Positions 6,686 through 14,867 are shown, numbered from the stretch's first letter. The stretch: 16,289 nucleotides of DNA from an uncultured Eubacterium sp. (GCA_934316925.1 CAKREC010000043.1:1-16289), one strand, 5' to 3'. Translations and numbers: made by a program. Notes: a model not told the origin generated them from the letters alone.

Positions 6686-7519
6686 ATGGCATCAAAAAAG
6701 AAATTATACGCGTGTCTCATTCTTGCCTTTTTTGTGTTGCTGGCTGCTTTGGTTGTGAAAAATCAGAACCGGTCCGAGCAGCAGTTGAAAGTTGCACCAT
6801 TTTCGGCAACGGAGACGGCGATATCCGGTACCGGGATTTCAGAACCGGTTACACAGCCGGCGGTAAATTCAGATACCGTAAAGACTGACCGGAAGTCAAC
6901 GGAACCGCCCCGATCGACAGCAAAGAGTACAGAGAACACGCAAAAGAATGGCAAGACGGATTCTGAGAAAAAAACGACGGTACAACAGAAAAGAACACCG
7001 TCAGCAGATAAAAACAGGGCATCGAAGAAGACAAAAGCCAAGACTCCGGCTGAGAAAAAATCAAAAAAAGCGGCGGCTGTAACAGCATCACCAGCCCCTT
7101 CTTCTGACGATCGTTCTCAGGTTTCTACTCCTGCGCCAACGAAGGATACCAGGATCCATTTTACGATCCAGTGTAAAAAAATACTGGACCGCAAAGATCT
7201 GTGGAAAGATGGCATTGAGCAGGTTATTCCGAAAAATGGTATATTTTTTGATGGTATGCTGGATTTTGAGCAGGGGAGCACGGTATATGATCTTCTGAAA
7301 AAAATTTGCAAAGAGCAGAATATACCACTGGACAGTAAGTATACACCGATCTACGCGACGTATTATGTACAGGGAATTGGCAATTTGTATGAATTTGACT
7401 GTGGCTCGGAAAGTGGCTGGAAATATATGGTAAATGGTGAATTGCCGGGTGTCGGATCCAGCGCTTATCTGTTAGAGGCAGGAGATCAGGTTGTGTTTTT
7501 TTATGACTATACACTGTAA
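6686..7519 (+). CDS. Membrane-anchored DUF4430 (transcobalamin C-terminal-like) protein
   Basis: 277 aa from ATG 6686. An upstream in-frame ATG at 6341 was rejected because that reading would pass antisense through the riboswitch and both promoters. Residues 8-25 form a single hydrophobic signal-anchor. Residues about 30-152 are a low-complexity Lys/Thr/Ser/Ala/Pro linker that could span the cell wall. Residues 155-277 form a DUF4430 domain with its typical marks: GSTVYDLLKK (197-206), a CGSESGWKYMVNGELP core (239-254) and an LEAGDQVVFFY end (263-273). DUF4430 is related to the C-terminal cobalamin-contacting domain of transcobalamin and intrinsic factor. As first gene of an ECF operon, it probably delivers substrate to the transporter. 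The domain call is strong; cobamide as ligand is inferred. Only a weak GGGAAAGAGAG ribosome site precedes it. Confidence 0.9.
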   Translation: MASKKKLYACLILAFFVLLAALVVKNQNRSEQQLKVAPFSATETAISGTGISEPVTQPAVNSDTVKTDRKSTEPPRSTAKSTENTQKNGKTDSEKKTTVQQKRTPSADKNRASKKTKAKTPAEKKSKKAAAVTASPAPSSDDRSQVSTPAPTKDTRIHFTIQCKKILDRKDLWKDGIEQVIPKNGIFFDGMLDFEQGSTVYDLLKKICKEQNIPLDSKYTPIYATYYVQGIGNLYEFDCGSESGWKYMVNGELPGVGSSAYLLEAGDQVVFFYDYTL

Positions 7520-7550
7520 AGTTACAAATAAGAAAATGTGAGGTGCAATT

Positions 7551-8417
7551 GTGAAAGTCTTGGACAGAATCCATCCCACCGTTATGTTGTGTTACTTTGT
7601 GGGAATGGTTATTCTGATGATCATTTTGGAACATCCTGTAATATATTTATTCGGAGGAATCTGTGCTCTGTGGATATATAAACAATATAATCCAACCTGT
7701 AGTATATGGAAGATCCTTTGGGGAAGTCTGGGTGCCGGATTAGTGTGTGTGCTGGTAAACCCTCTTTTGAATCACCGGGGCGTTACCCTGTTATTTATGC
7801 TGGGACAGTGGCGGATCACAAAAGAAGCGGTGCTTTACGGATGCAATATGGCATGCCTGTTGCTGTCGTCTTGTTTTGTATTTGCAGCATTCAGCAGGTG
7901 TATGACATCTGAGAAGATCATGATGATCCTGGCAGGGCATTTCCCGAATCTGGCATTGGTGTTTTCTATGATCTTGCGGCTGATCCCTTTGCAGATCCGA
8001 CAGATCCGGAATCAGTATCATTTTCACAAAAAACATCCATTTACCATTATTGCAGCAGGGATCCGCAATTCTCTTCAAGAGGGGATGGAACGTGGGATTT
8101 CGATGAGGATGCGTGGATATGGAACCGGAAAACGGACAAGTTACTATACGAAGAGGTTTCGGTGGCATGATAGTTTGAAACTGGTTCTGTGTGCGGGGAT
8201 GGTTTTATACTTTATCTTTTATTGCCATACATTGGCGCAGAAAACAAGATTTTTTCCCAGCTTACAATGGGGACAGTTTGGCATGCTGCAATGGATCATA
8301 TTGACAATATATTTTATGGCTCCGATTATTTTGTCATGGAAGGAGACAATACGATGGAACTGGTTTGTGGAAAAAACATTCAATTCTGCTTCGAAAAAGA
8401 CGGAGAGAACATTTTAG
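7551..8417 (+). CDS. ecfT: ECF transporter transmembrane (T) component, CbiQ family
   Basis: 288 aa from GTG 7551, with AGGTG five bases upstream and 31 bases after the DUF4430 stop. It is hydrophobic, with membrane segments near 12-42, 56-70, 94-113, 133-148, 210-226 and 247-263. Family marks are NPLLNHRGVTLLF (70-82), the FPNLALVFSMILRLIPLQ helix (131-148) and a cytoplasmic coupling region with RGISMRMRGYGTGKRTSYY (181-199), which corresponds to the Arg-Gly motif that contacts the ATPases. EcfT links the S component to the two ATPase domains and transmits movement between them. The next gene, encoding the ATPase, starts inside this one (64-bp overlap), which points to translational coupling. 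Confidence 0.93.
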   Translation: MKVLDRIHPTVMLCYFVGMVILMIILEHPVIYLFGGICALWIYKQYNPTCSIWKILWGSLGAGLVCVLVNPLLNHRGVTLLFMLGQWRITKEAVLYGCNMACLLLSSCFVFAAFSRCMTSEKIMMILAGHFPNLALVFSMILRLIPLQIRQIRNQYHFHKKHPFTIIAAGIRNSLQEGMERGISMRMRGYGTGKRTSYYTKRFRWHDSLKLVLCAGMVLYFIFYCHTLAQKTRFFPSLQWGQFGMLQWIILTIYFMAPIILSWKETIRWNWFVEKTFNSASKKTERTF

Positions 8418-9895
8418 ATATCAAAGAATTTTCTTTGAAACAGGGGAATATTGGACTTTTATTTGGACCATCCGGTTGTGGAAAGACTACTTTTTTACAA
8501 CAATTAGTCGATAATCTGGGACGAAATGGCATTGTAAAGGGAGAGATCATAAATCGGTCTTTGCAAACCGGATATGTCTGGCAAAACGTAGAAAATCAGA
8601 TTGTTACGGATCGGTTTGAGCATGAGATTGTATTTGGAATGGAAAATCAGGGAGCCAAAAAGCAGGAGATGGAAAAACATCTGGCAGAACTGGTTACATT
8701 TTTTGGCATGGAGCGTTTTCTGGAACGTGACACGATGGATCTGAGTGGTGGTGAAAAACAGATCATGAATATTATGTCGGCTTTGGCGATGGATCCGGAT
8801 TTTCTGATCTTAGATGAGCCGACAAGTCAGTTGGATCCGGTATCAAGCCGAAAACTTTATGAATTTTTAAAGGAACTGAATGAGGAATTTGGAATCACAC
8901 TGCTCATTGCAGAACAAAGATTGGATGAGGCCTGTACGATAGCGGATACTTTTTATATGATGGAGAATGGCGCAATTTCTATTTGGGGAAGCCGGGAGGA
9001 AATCTGGCAATCGCTGAAAACATCTCCATATCTTTCTTATTTTCCGAGTTATATCCAGATGTATCAGAGAGAAACAAAAGAGCCGTTTGTTCCCAGGTTT
9101 GATAAAAAAACAGCCAGACAATGGTTCGCCGATCATTATGAGAAAAAAGATGTGGTGCCTGCCATGGAGAAGTCAGAAGATGGGAGAAAACGATGGCTTG
9201 CCAGAGGAATCTGGTTTTCTTATGAAAAAAAAGGAAAAGATGTTTTGACAGATATGTCATTCGAAGTTCCGGAAGGAAAGATCACAACGATATTAGGCGG
9301 CAATGGCAGCGGTAAGTCGACGCTATTGTCTGTACTTACGGGAACAGAAAAACCCTATCATGGGAAGATCAATCAAACGCTGACATTTTCTTACCTGCCT
9401 CAGCGGGTGATGGATCTGTTTTTAAACGAACAGATGCAGGATTATCTTATGGATTCTGCCGTGCAGCAGCTTGCGGTAAGACTTGGTCTTGTCAAAGAAG
9501 GGACTTTTTATATTGATGATCTCAGTGGTGGAGAAGTGCAGCGGCTTGGTCTATCATATGTGCTGGCAAAAGACTGTGATATTTATTATCTGGATGAACC
9601 GACAAAAGGGTTGGATCCCGTGTGTAAAAAGGTTTTGGGAGAGATACTGGCGGATCTAAAAAAAGCAGGGAAGACGGTGGTTATTGTATCTCATGATATG
9701 GAATTTACAGCGGCACATAGTGATGAGGTTGGACTGATGTTTAAAGGACGGATTGCTACATGGGAGCCAAAGCACGAGTTTTTTAAAAGCAATCATTTTT
9801 ATACAACGACGATGAATCGGATTGCAAGGGGTGTTTCAAAAGACATCGTTTTAGCGGAGGATGTGGATATTTATGCGAAAACTAGAGATTGTTAG
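8354..9895 (+). CDS. ECF transporter fused ATPase, EcfA-EcfA' in one chain
   Basis: 513 aa from ATG 8354, chosen for its AAGGAG ribosome site 8 bases upstream; another in-frame ATG is at 8336. There are two ABC ATPase domains. Domain 1 has Walker A GPSGCGKT (38-45), Q-loop Gln77 in WQNVENQIVTD, signature LSGGE (130-134) and Walker B LILDEP (151-156). Domain 2 has Walker A GGNGSGKST (315-323), Gln350, LSGGE (390-394), YYLDEP (411-416) and H-loop His447 in VSHDM. In domain 1 the expected H-loop histidine is Gln188 (IAEQRL), so the two ATP sites may not be equal. The fused arrangement is like YkoD of Bacillus. It powers uptake with EcfT and EcfS. Its last 23 bp overlap the S-component gene. Confidence 0.94.
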   Translation: MELVCGKNIQFCFEKDGENILDIKEFSLKQGNIGLLFGPSGCGKTTFLQQLVDNLGRNGIVKGEIINRSLQTGYVWQNVENQIVTDRFEHEIVFGMENQGAKKQEMEKHLAELVTFFGMERFLERDTMDLSGGEKQIMNIMSALAMDPDFLILDEPTSQLDPVSSRKLYEFLKELNEEFGITLLIAEQRLDEACTIADTFYMMENGAISIWGSREEIWQSLKTSPYLSYFPSYIQMYQRETKEPFVPRFDKKTARQWFADHYEKKDVVPAMEKSEDGRKRWLARGIWFSYEKKGKDVLTDMSFEVPEGKITTILGGNGSGKSTLLSVLTGTEKPYHGKINQTLTFSYLPQRVMDLFLNEQMQDYLMDSAVQQLAVRLGLVKEGTFYIDDLSGGEVQRLGLSYVLAKDCDIYYLDEPTKGLDPVCKKVLGEILADLKKAGKTVVIVSHDMEFTAAHSDEVGLMFKGRIATWEPKHEFFKSNHFYTTTMNRIARGVSKDIVLAEDVDIYAKTRDC

Positions 9896-10571
9896 AGGGA
9901 TTCTTTTTGCGGTTATCCTTGCATTGTTGTTTTATTTTGTGTGGGAAGGAAATGGACAGGATTATTATCTGGTCAGTTTACTGATTATTGTGATCAGTTT
10001 GTTTGGCTTTTTCTTCAGCTTTGAAAAATCAAAGCCGAGTGTTGCTCTGCTGACGATGATCTCCGGTTTGATCGCATTGGCAGTCGCTTCTCGGATCGTA
10101 TTTTTCTTTCTGCCACAGGTCAAGCCGATCGCGGCGGTCATTATTTTGATCGGGATCTCTTTTGGTGCTGATGCGGGATTTGTGTCCGGTGCGCTGGCAG
10201 CGTTTGTGTCCAATTTTTATTTTGGACAGGGATCGTGGACGCCGTTTCAGATGTTTGCGCTGGGATTGATCGGATTTTTTTCCGGCGTTCTCTTAAAAAA
10301 CAAACATAATAAGTGGACTGCTATGTTATATGGCTTTTTCTCTGTTTTGTTGATCTATGGCGGCATTGTGGATTTGAATACTCTCTATTTTACATCCAGA
10401 CAGCCAACAAAAGAGATTATTCTTGCGGTGTATGCACAGGGACTTCCGTTTGATCTGATATTTGCTGCTTCGACATCCTTTTTTTTGTTTGTGCTTTATA
10501 CACCGATCATCAAAACGATTGGAAGGATTCAGCAAAAATATCGATTGATTGACAAAGAAGCGGTAAAATAG
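9873..10571 (+). CDS. ECF transporter substrate-binding (S) component
   Basis: 232 aa from ATG 9873, which lies 12 bases after GGAGG; the in-frame ATG at 9861 abuts that site and is less likely. It has about six membrane segments. The central part reads FLPQVKPIAAVIILIG, FGADAGFVSGALAAFVSNF and GQGSWTPFQMFALGLIGFFS, which fits EcfS proteins that bind a vitamin within a six-helix bundle. It is the fourth gene of a complete T-AA'-S module, so this is a dedicated (group I) ECF transporter rather than one sharing a general module. The substrate is not readable from the sequence. The adjacent cobalamin riboswitch and the DUF4430 protein make a cobamide or precursor the best guess. Confidence 0.85.
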   Translation: MRKLEIVRGILFAVILALLFYFVWEGNGQDYYLVSLLIIVISLFGFFFSFEKSKPSVALLTMISGLIALAVASRIVFFFLPQVKPIAAVIILIGISFGADAGFVSGALAAFVSNFYFGQGSWTPFQMFALGLIGFFSGVLLKNKHNKWTAMLYGFFSVLLIYGGIVDLNTLYFTSRQPTKEIILAVYAQGLPFDLIFAASTSFFLFVLYTPIIKTIGRIQQKYRLIDKEAVK

Positions 10572-10577
10572 TATCAT
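10549..10577 (+). promoter_or_regulatory. Promoter for the DegV-family gene
   Basis: TTGACA -35 (10549-10554), exactly 17 bases, TATCAT -10 (10572-10577). The -35 box and spacer lie inside the end of the EcfS gene. The predicted leader is about 43 nt. No terminator is visible upstream, so the gene can also be reached by read-through from the ECF operon. Confidence 0.7.
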
Positions 10578-10626
10578 ATTCTGATGGAAGAAAATGGATA
10601 TTTCTGGAATAGAGGAGAGGCATGTT

Positions 10627-11502
10627 ATGAAAGTTGCAGTGATTACAGATAGCAATAGTGGTATTACACAGGAACAGGCAAATGAATTGGGAATCCAGAT
10701 CATTCCTATGCCGTTTTTTGTAAATGAAGAACTTTATTATGAAGGTATTACGATGAGTCAGGAAGAATTTTATGAGTATCTGGCACAGAACGTGGATGTG
10801 AAGACATCACAGCCGACACCGGACACCTTGATGTCTGTCTGGCGGGAAACGTTGAAAGAATATGATGAGATCGTATATATCCCGATGTCAAGTGGTCTTA
10901 GCAGTTCTTTAAATACAGCTATGATGTTATCATTAGAAGACGAATTTGAAAATAAAGTGTATGTAGTGGACAATCAACGGATCTCGGTAACGCAGAGACA
11001 GTCCACACTGGATGCGCTGGAGCTGGCAAAGAAAGGGTATTCCGCTAAGGAGATCCGTGATATTTTGATCCGTGAGAAGTTCGAATCGAGTATTTATATT
11101 ATGGTGGACACTTTGAGTTATCTGAAAAAAGGTGGAAGAATTACCCCGGCTGCCGCAGCGATCGGTACGGTACTCCGGATCAAACCGGTTTTGCAGATCC
11201 AGGGTGAAAAGTTAGATGCGTACGGCAAAGTAAAAACATTAAAACAGGCGAAAAACATGATGATCAAAGCTGTTAAAAAAGATTTAGCAGAACGTTTTCA
11301 GGATGAGAATGCAGAACATTTCCACCTGGAGATTGCATACACCGGAGATGACATCGAAGCGATGGTGTTTAAAGAGGAGATTGAAGAATTGTTTCCGGGA
11401 CACAGCGTATGGGTTGATCCACTGTCATTATCGGTTTCCTGTCATATCGGACCGGGAGCACTGGCACTGGCGATTTCAAAAGAAGTCGATGAATTACAAT
11501 AG
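10627..11502 (+). CDS. DegV family fatty-acid-binding protein (FakB-like)
   Basis: 291 aa from ATG 10627, placed after GAGGAG; an in-frame ATG at 10594 would add 11 unrelated residues. DegV/FakB signatures are TDSNSGI (7-13), KTSQPTP (59-65) with the lipid-head-group Thr/Ser, PMSSGLSSSLNTA (86-98), YLKKGGRI (165-172) and a late CHIGPGALA (272-280). In characterised members, FakB holds a fatty acid while the kinase FakA phosphorylates it, which feeds exogenous fatty acids into phospholipid synthesis. No FakA gene is in the window, so pairing cannot be judged. It is transcribed from its own promoter and stops at a clear terminator 18 bases downstream, separating it functionally from the ECF operon. 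Confidence 0.95.
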   Translation: MKVAVITDSNSGITQEQANELGIQIIPMPFFVNEELYYEGITMSQEEFYEYLAQNVDVKTSQPTPDTLMSVWRETLKEYDEIVYIPMSSGLSSSLNTAMMLSLEDEFENKVYVVDNQRISVTQRQSTLDALELAKKGYSAKEIRDILIREKFESSIYIMVDTLSYLKKGGRITPAAAAIGTVLRIKPVLQIQGEKLDAYGKVKTLKQAKNMMIKAVKKDLAERFQDENAEHFHLEIAYTGDDIEAMVFKEEIEELFPGHSVWVDPLSLSVSCHIGPGALALAISKEVDELQ

Positions 11503-11520
11503 AAAAAATGGCAATAAAAA

Positions 11521-11553
11521 ACTATCGCTGAAATTTTCAACGATAGTTTTTTT
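11521..11553. terminator. Bidirectional intrinsic terminator
   Basis: ACTATCG (11521-11527) pairs with CGATAGT (11541-11547). An inner TGAA/TTCA pairing extends the stem, and seven T follow on the plus strand (11547-11553). On the minus strand the complement of the AAAAA before the stem gives a T run, so it can end both the degV transcript and the minus-strand transcript leaving the gene at 11589. Confidence 0.9.
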
Positions 11554-11588
11554 ATCAGATCTTCAATTTTTGATGATTTGAAGGTGTA

Positions 11589-11864
11589 TTATTTGGATGC
11601 TGGTTTTACATAAACATCCTGATCATCAATATCATCGTCTTCAAAATCATCTTCAAATTCATCATAGTCAAAATCACCATCAAAATTGGCATATTTTGGA
11701 TTCAAATGACGATATACGGCATAGGAGATTGCAACAACAGAAGCAATTGCTCCGATAATAGCCAATATCCAGAGAAGACAGGTTTTGTTTTCTTCTTCTG
11801 CTTTCTTTTTGTTTAATAATTCTGCTACATTTACATTCATAAGATCTTCAAATCTTCCGCTCAT
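11589..11864 (-). CDS. Small single-pass membrane protein with acidic tail, unknown function
   Basis: 91 aa. ATG 11864 has an AGGTGG ribosome site 8 bases upstream. Residues 1-27 are polar and charged (MSGRFEDLMNVNVAELLNKK then EEENK), residues 29-50 form one membrane helix (CLLWILAIIGAIASVVAISYAV), and residues about 58-85 are almost entirely Asp/Glu with aromatic spacers (FDGDFDYDEFEDDFEDDDIDD). No catalytic motif was found. The protein lies directly downstream of pcrA on the same strand, with an extended -10 promoter of its own and a terminator behind it. Coding status is supported by the ribosome site, the promoter, the tidy domain layout and the neighbouring terminator. The function is unknown. 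Confidence 0.8.
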   Translation of the reverse strand: MSGRFEDLMNVNVAELLNKKKAEEENKTCLLWILAIIGAIASVVAISYAVYRHLNPKYANFDGDFDYDEFEDDFEDDDIDDQDVYVKPASK

Positions 11865-11897
11865 GATTCAGCCACCTTTCTGCATTGGTTTTCTAGT

Positions 11898-11906
11898 ATT
11901 GTATCA
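11898..11906 (-). promoter_or_regulatory. Extended -10 promoter for the small membrane protein
   Basis: Minus strand TGATACAAT (TG-N-TACAAT), 34 bases before the start codon at 11864. No convincing -35 box at 17 bases. It overlaps one arm of an inverted repeat, TAGTATT (11894-11900) / AATACTA (11920-11926). Confidence 0.45.
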
Positions 11907-11923
11907 CATTTTATCATTGAATA

Positions 11924-14170
11924 CTACATCTTTTTTAACTTTGCAAAAGAAGAGCGCAACTTTCTTTGTCCAAAATTGTCAAATTCTACAACAACTTCAT
12001 AGTCCTTTTCCAATTTCGTAAGCGAAGTGACTTTGCCTGTTCCAAATTTAAAATGCTGTACTGTATCGCCAACCTGGTAATCTGGTTCTGACTGGTCGTG
12101 AGAAGAAGATTGGAATCCCTTTGAAATATACGGATTTCCGGCGAAAGGATTCTTTTTATTTTTTGAGTAAATGGATGCTTTTCCGGCGGAAAAATCCAAT
12201 TCTTTTTTCTCCGTGAATTTTGGAACTGCGCCATAGGTTTGTTTGATGAGGTATCTTGGAATCTCATTGATAAAACGAGATGGCTTGTTAAAGTTCATTT
12301 CTCCATTACGCATTCGCTGATTGGCGCTGGTTAATGTGAGTTTTTCTTTTGCTCTTGTGATACCAACATAACAAAGCCGGCGTTCTTCTTCCATCTCGGC
12401 CGGGTCATCGCCGAAGACAGCAGAGGAACCTGGAAAGAGATTTTCTTCCATACCACATATGTATACGTTCGGGAATTCCAACCCTTTTGCACTGTGCAAC
12501 GTCATTAAAAGAACCTGACTGGCATCTTCAGATACTGTATCAATGTCTGCTACAAGGGCAATATCTTCTAACAATCCGTTCAAGGTAGGAATTTCTTCAC
12601 ATTCATCTTCATATTGCACAATTTTGTTGATCAATGCATCAATGTTTTCAATACGGGAGTTCGCTTCCGGTGTATCTTCGGCAGCTAACTGTTCTACATA
12701 ACCGGTAGTCGCAATGATCTCATGGATCAGGTCTTCCAATGTGTAATCGTCTCCTCGAAGTTTGCTGCGGAGCAATTCAATAAAACTGACAAAGGACGTA
12801 ATACTGGCAGCTCCACGGCTGCATCCGGGAATTTCATCTACATGGGTCAATGCGCTGTAAAAGGACATATCATTTTCGAACGCATATTGTGTGATCCGGT
12901 TGATCGTTGTCTGTCCGATCCCTCGTTTGGGAATATTGATGATCCGCTTGATCGCAATATCGTCAGCGCTGTTATTTACTGTTTTTAAATAGCAAAGCAG
13001 ATCTTTGATCTCTTTTCTTGCGTAGAAGTTGATCGCTCCAATGATGCGGTAAGGAATTCCTTCATAAACCAATTTTTCCTCGAAAACACGGGACTGGGCA
13101 TTGGTCCGGTAAAGAATGGCAAAATCATTATAGTTGGCGCCCTCCTTTACCAGCCGGTGAATATCGCCGGCGATACCAGCTGCTTCTTCGTATTCGTTGT
13201 CATACCGTCCATAGAAGATCGGAGCTCCATTGCCTTCCTCTGTCCAGAGTGCCTTCTCTTTTCGCATTGTATTGTGACGGATCACTTCATTTGCAGCGTC
13301 CAGAATGTTTTTGGTGGAACGGTAATTCTGCTCCAGGCGGATAACCTTAGAGGCAGGGAAAACTTTCTCGAAATTTAAAATGTTATGTATGTTTGCGCCT
13401 CTGAATTTGTAGATGGACTGGTCGTCATCGCCTACCACACACAAGTTCTGGTAACGGCTTGCCAGTAAATGCAGCAGAGTAAACTGTGCAGTGTTTGTAT
13501 CCTGATATTCGTCGACCATAATGAACTGGAAACGATCCTGATAAAAGGAGAGTACTTCCGGATTTTCGCGAAACAATTGTACAGTCAGCATGATCAGATC
13601 ATCAAAGTCCAGTGCGTTGTTTTTCTTTAAGCGTTTTTGATATTCAATATAAACTTTACCGAATATTTTTTTGTTAAATTCCTTGGAAACCTCATCCGCG
13701 TATTGCTCCGGGGTTTTCAGTTCATCTTTGGCAGAAGAGATCGCATTCAAAAAAGTACGTTCTTTGTATTTTTTGCTGTCAAGATTCATGGATCGGCAGA
13801 TGTCTTTCATCAACGCTTTCTGATCGTCGCTGTCGTAGATCGTAAAATTCCGGTCATAACCGATCTGGTCGATGAAACGGCGTAAAATCCGGACACAGGT
13901 TGAATGGAAGGTGCTTACCCACACAGCGTTGGCACCAAAACTTACAATCTGATCCACACGTTCTCTCATTTCGTTGGCTGCTTTGTTGGTAAAGGTAAGA
14001 GCCATGATGTTATATGGGTTTATATCATGCTCCTCGATCAAATAAGCAATTCGATGCGTCAGAACACGGGTTTTTCCGGAACCTGCTCCTGCTAAAATAA
14101 GGAGCGGCCCTTCAAAATGGAGAACCGCTTCTTTTTGTTTGTCGTTTAATCCTGCTAATAACTGATTCAT
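11924..14170 (-). CDS. pcrA: ATP-dependent DNA helicase PcrA (UvrD/Rep family, SF1A)
   Basis: 748 aa from ATG 14170 (ribosome site AAGGGGG 6 bases upstream); this size is typical of PcrA. The Q motif lies in LNDKQKEAV near the N-terminus. Walker A is AGAGSGKT (27-34), motif Ia is ALTFTNKAANEMRERV, Walker B is VDEYQDTN, motif III is GDDDQSIYKFRGA, motif IV is LEQNYRST, motif V is TLHSAKGLEFPNVYI, and motif VI is LCYVGITRAKEKL. The C-terminus (about 695-748, DYQVGDTVQHFKFGTGKV and following) is the Tudor-like domain by which PcrA contacts RNA polymerase. The enzyme unwinds DNA 3' to 5' in repair, plasmid replication and conflict resolution. Its ribosome site lies immediately after the stop codon of the upstream DUF1836 gene (10 bases between stop and start), so the two are translationally close and probably one transcript. 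Confidence 0.97.
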   Translation of the reverse strand: MNQLLAGLNDKQKEAVLHFEGPLLILAGAGSGKTRVLTHRIAYLIEEHDINPYNIMALTFTNKAANEMRERVDQIVSFGANAVWVSTFHSTCVRILRRFIDQIGYDRNFTIYDSDDQKALMKDICRSMNLDSKKYKERTFLNAISSAKDELKTPEQYADEVSKEFNKKIFGKVYIEYQKRLKKNNALDFDDLIMLTVQLFRENPEVLSFYQDRFQFIMVDEYQDTNTAQFTLLHLLASRYQNLCVVGDDDQSIYKFRGANIHNILNFEKVFPASKVIRLEQNYRSTKNILDAANEVIRHNTMRKEKALWTEEGNGAPIFYGRYDNEYEEAAGIAGDIHRLVKEGANYNDFAILYRTNAQSRVFEEKLVYEGIPYRIIGAINFYARKEIKDLLCYLKTVNNSADDIAIKRIINIPKRGIGQTTINRITQYAFENDMSFYSALTHVDEIPGCSRGAASITSFVSFIELLRSKLRGDDYTLEDLIHEIIATTGYVEQLAAEDTPEANSRIENIDALINKIVQYEDECEEIPTLNGLLEDIALVADIDTVSEDASQVLLMTLHSAKGLEFPNVYICGMEENLFPGSSAVFGDDPAEMEEERRLCYVGITRAKEKLTLTSANQRMRNGEMNFNKPSRFINEIPRYLIKQTYGAVPKFTEKKELDFSAGKASIYSKNKKNPFAGNPYISKGFQSSSHDQSEPDYQVGDTVQHFKFGTGKVTSLTKLEKDYEVVVEFDNFGQRKLRSSFAKLKKM

Positions 14171-14180
14171 AGAATCCCCC

Positions 14181-14801
14181 TTATTTTTCATCGGATGTGT
14201 CCGAGTTTATATCGCTCAATGTTTCATCGATCATACGCTCAACCAGCTGTTTTTTCAGATATGCGTCAAAACTTAGCAAACAGATAAAGGCAAAACGTGA
14301 CAGATAATCAGACTCTTTTTCGTCCGTAACCTGTGGAAACAGATTTTGTGAATGTTTAAACCTTCTGAGAATATCCTTAGTGATATTGTCTGTTTGTATC
14401 CGCTCCATTTTAAAAATCGTCTGATAGATCTCTTCAATGTTGGTTTCTTTATCCGGCTGCTGATAAAACATGTCGGTCAATGGCTGAAATACTTTCTGGA
14501 TATCATTGATCGAAAGAATGCTTTTAAAGTAATAGAGAAAGATTAAAAGATACATGTGATCTTTGGAATATTTCTTTTTTAAAGGAGGTGGGAGTAAATT
14601 GTTTTTTGTGTAATTGTTGATCATGGTTTTGGTCAAAATCTTATCATCATCGTTTCGCTTGCAGGCTTTCAGATGTTCATCCATGAAAGTGGTTACTTGA
14701 TCCATATACAAGTCAATGCCGGGAATATCTTCCGGATTGATGAAATCGATTTCGTTCAGTTTTTGTATTATATCCATGAAACTCTGTTCTGTTTGTTCCA
14801 T
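14181..14801 (-). CDS. DUF1836 domain protein, probable DNA-binding regulator
   Basis: 206 aa from ATG 14801, chosen for the strong GGAGG 6 bases upstream. A longer reading from 14984 would run through the promoter and begin with an unlikely hydrophobic stretch. The DUF1836 signature includes DIPGIDLYMDQVTTFMDEHL, then KILTKTMINNYTKNNLLPPP and KKYSKDHMYLLIFLYYFKSI. The middle part resembles a MerR-like winged helix (T-x-x-M-I-NNY-x-K-x-x-L-x-PP), so DNA binding is likely, but this is inference. It is the first gene of a two-gene unit with pcrA and has a near-consensus promoter. No ligand or target is evident in the window. Confidence 0.85.
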   Translation of the reverse strand: MEQTEQSFMDIIQKLNEIDFINPEDIPGIDLYMDQVTTFMDEHLKACKRNDDDKILTKTMINNYTKNNLLPPPLKKKYSKDHMYLLIFLYYFKSILSINDIQKVFQPLTDMFYQQPDKETNIEEIYQTIFKMERIQTDNITKDILRRFKHSQNLFPQVTDEKESDYLSRFAFICLLSFDAYLKKQLVERMIDETLSDINSDTSDEK

Positions 14802-14838
14802 AAAGAGCCTCCATTCATATCTGGTAGTTTTAATAACC

Positions 14839-14867
14839 ATTATATTAGATTTAAAAAACGAAATCAA
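14839..14867 (-). promoter_or_regulatory. Promoter of the DUF1836-pcrA unit
   Basis: Minus strand TTGATT -35 (14867-14862), 17-base spacer, perfect TATAAT -10 (14844-14839). The start codon is at 14801, giving a leader of about 30 nt. Confidence 0.72.

Noticed and set aside
6860..7080. Lys/Thr/Ser-rich stretch as a frameshift or junk insertion
   Set aside because: The frame is continuous from the anchor to the DUF4430 domain; such linkers are common in wall-spanning anchored proteins.
7791..8168. 125-codon minus-strand ORF opposite ecfT
   Set aside because: It is antisense to a clear ecfT gene; its composition is typical of a shadow frame and it has no recognisable domain.
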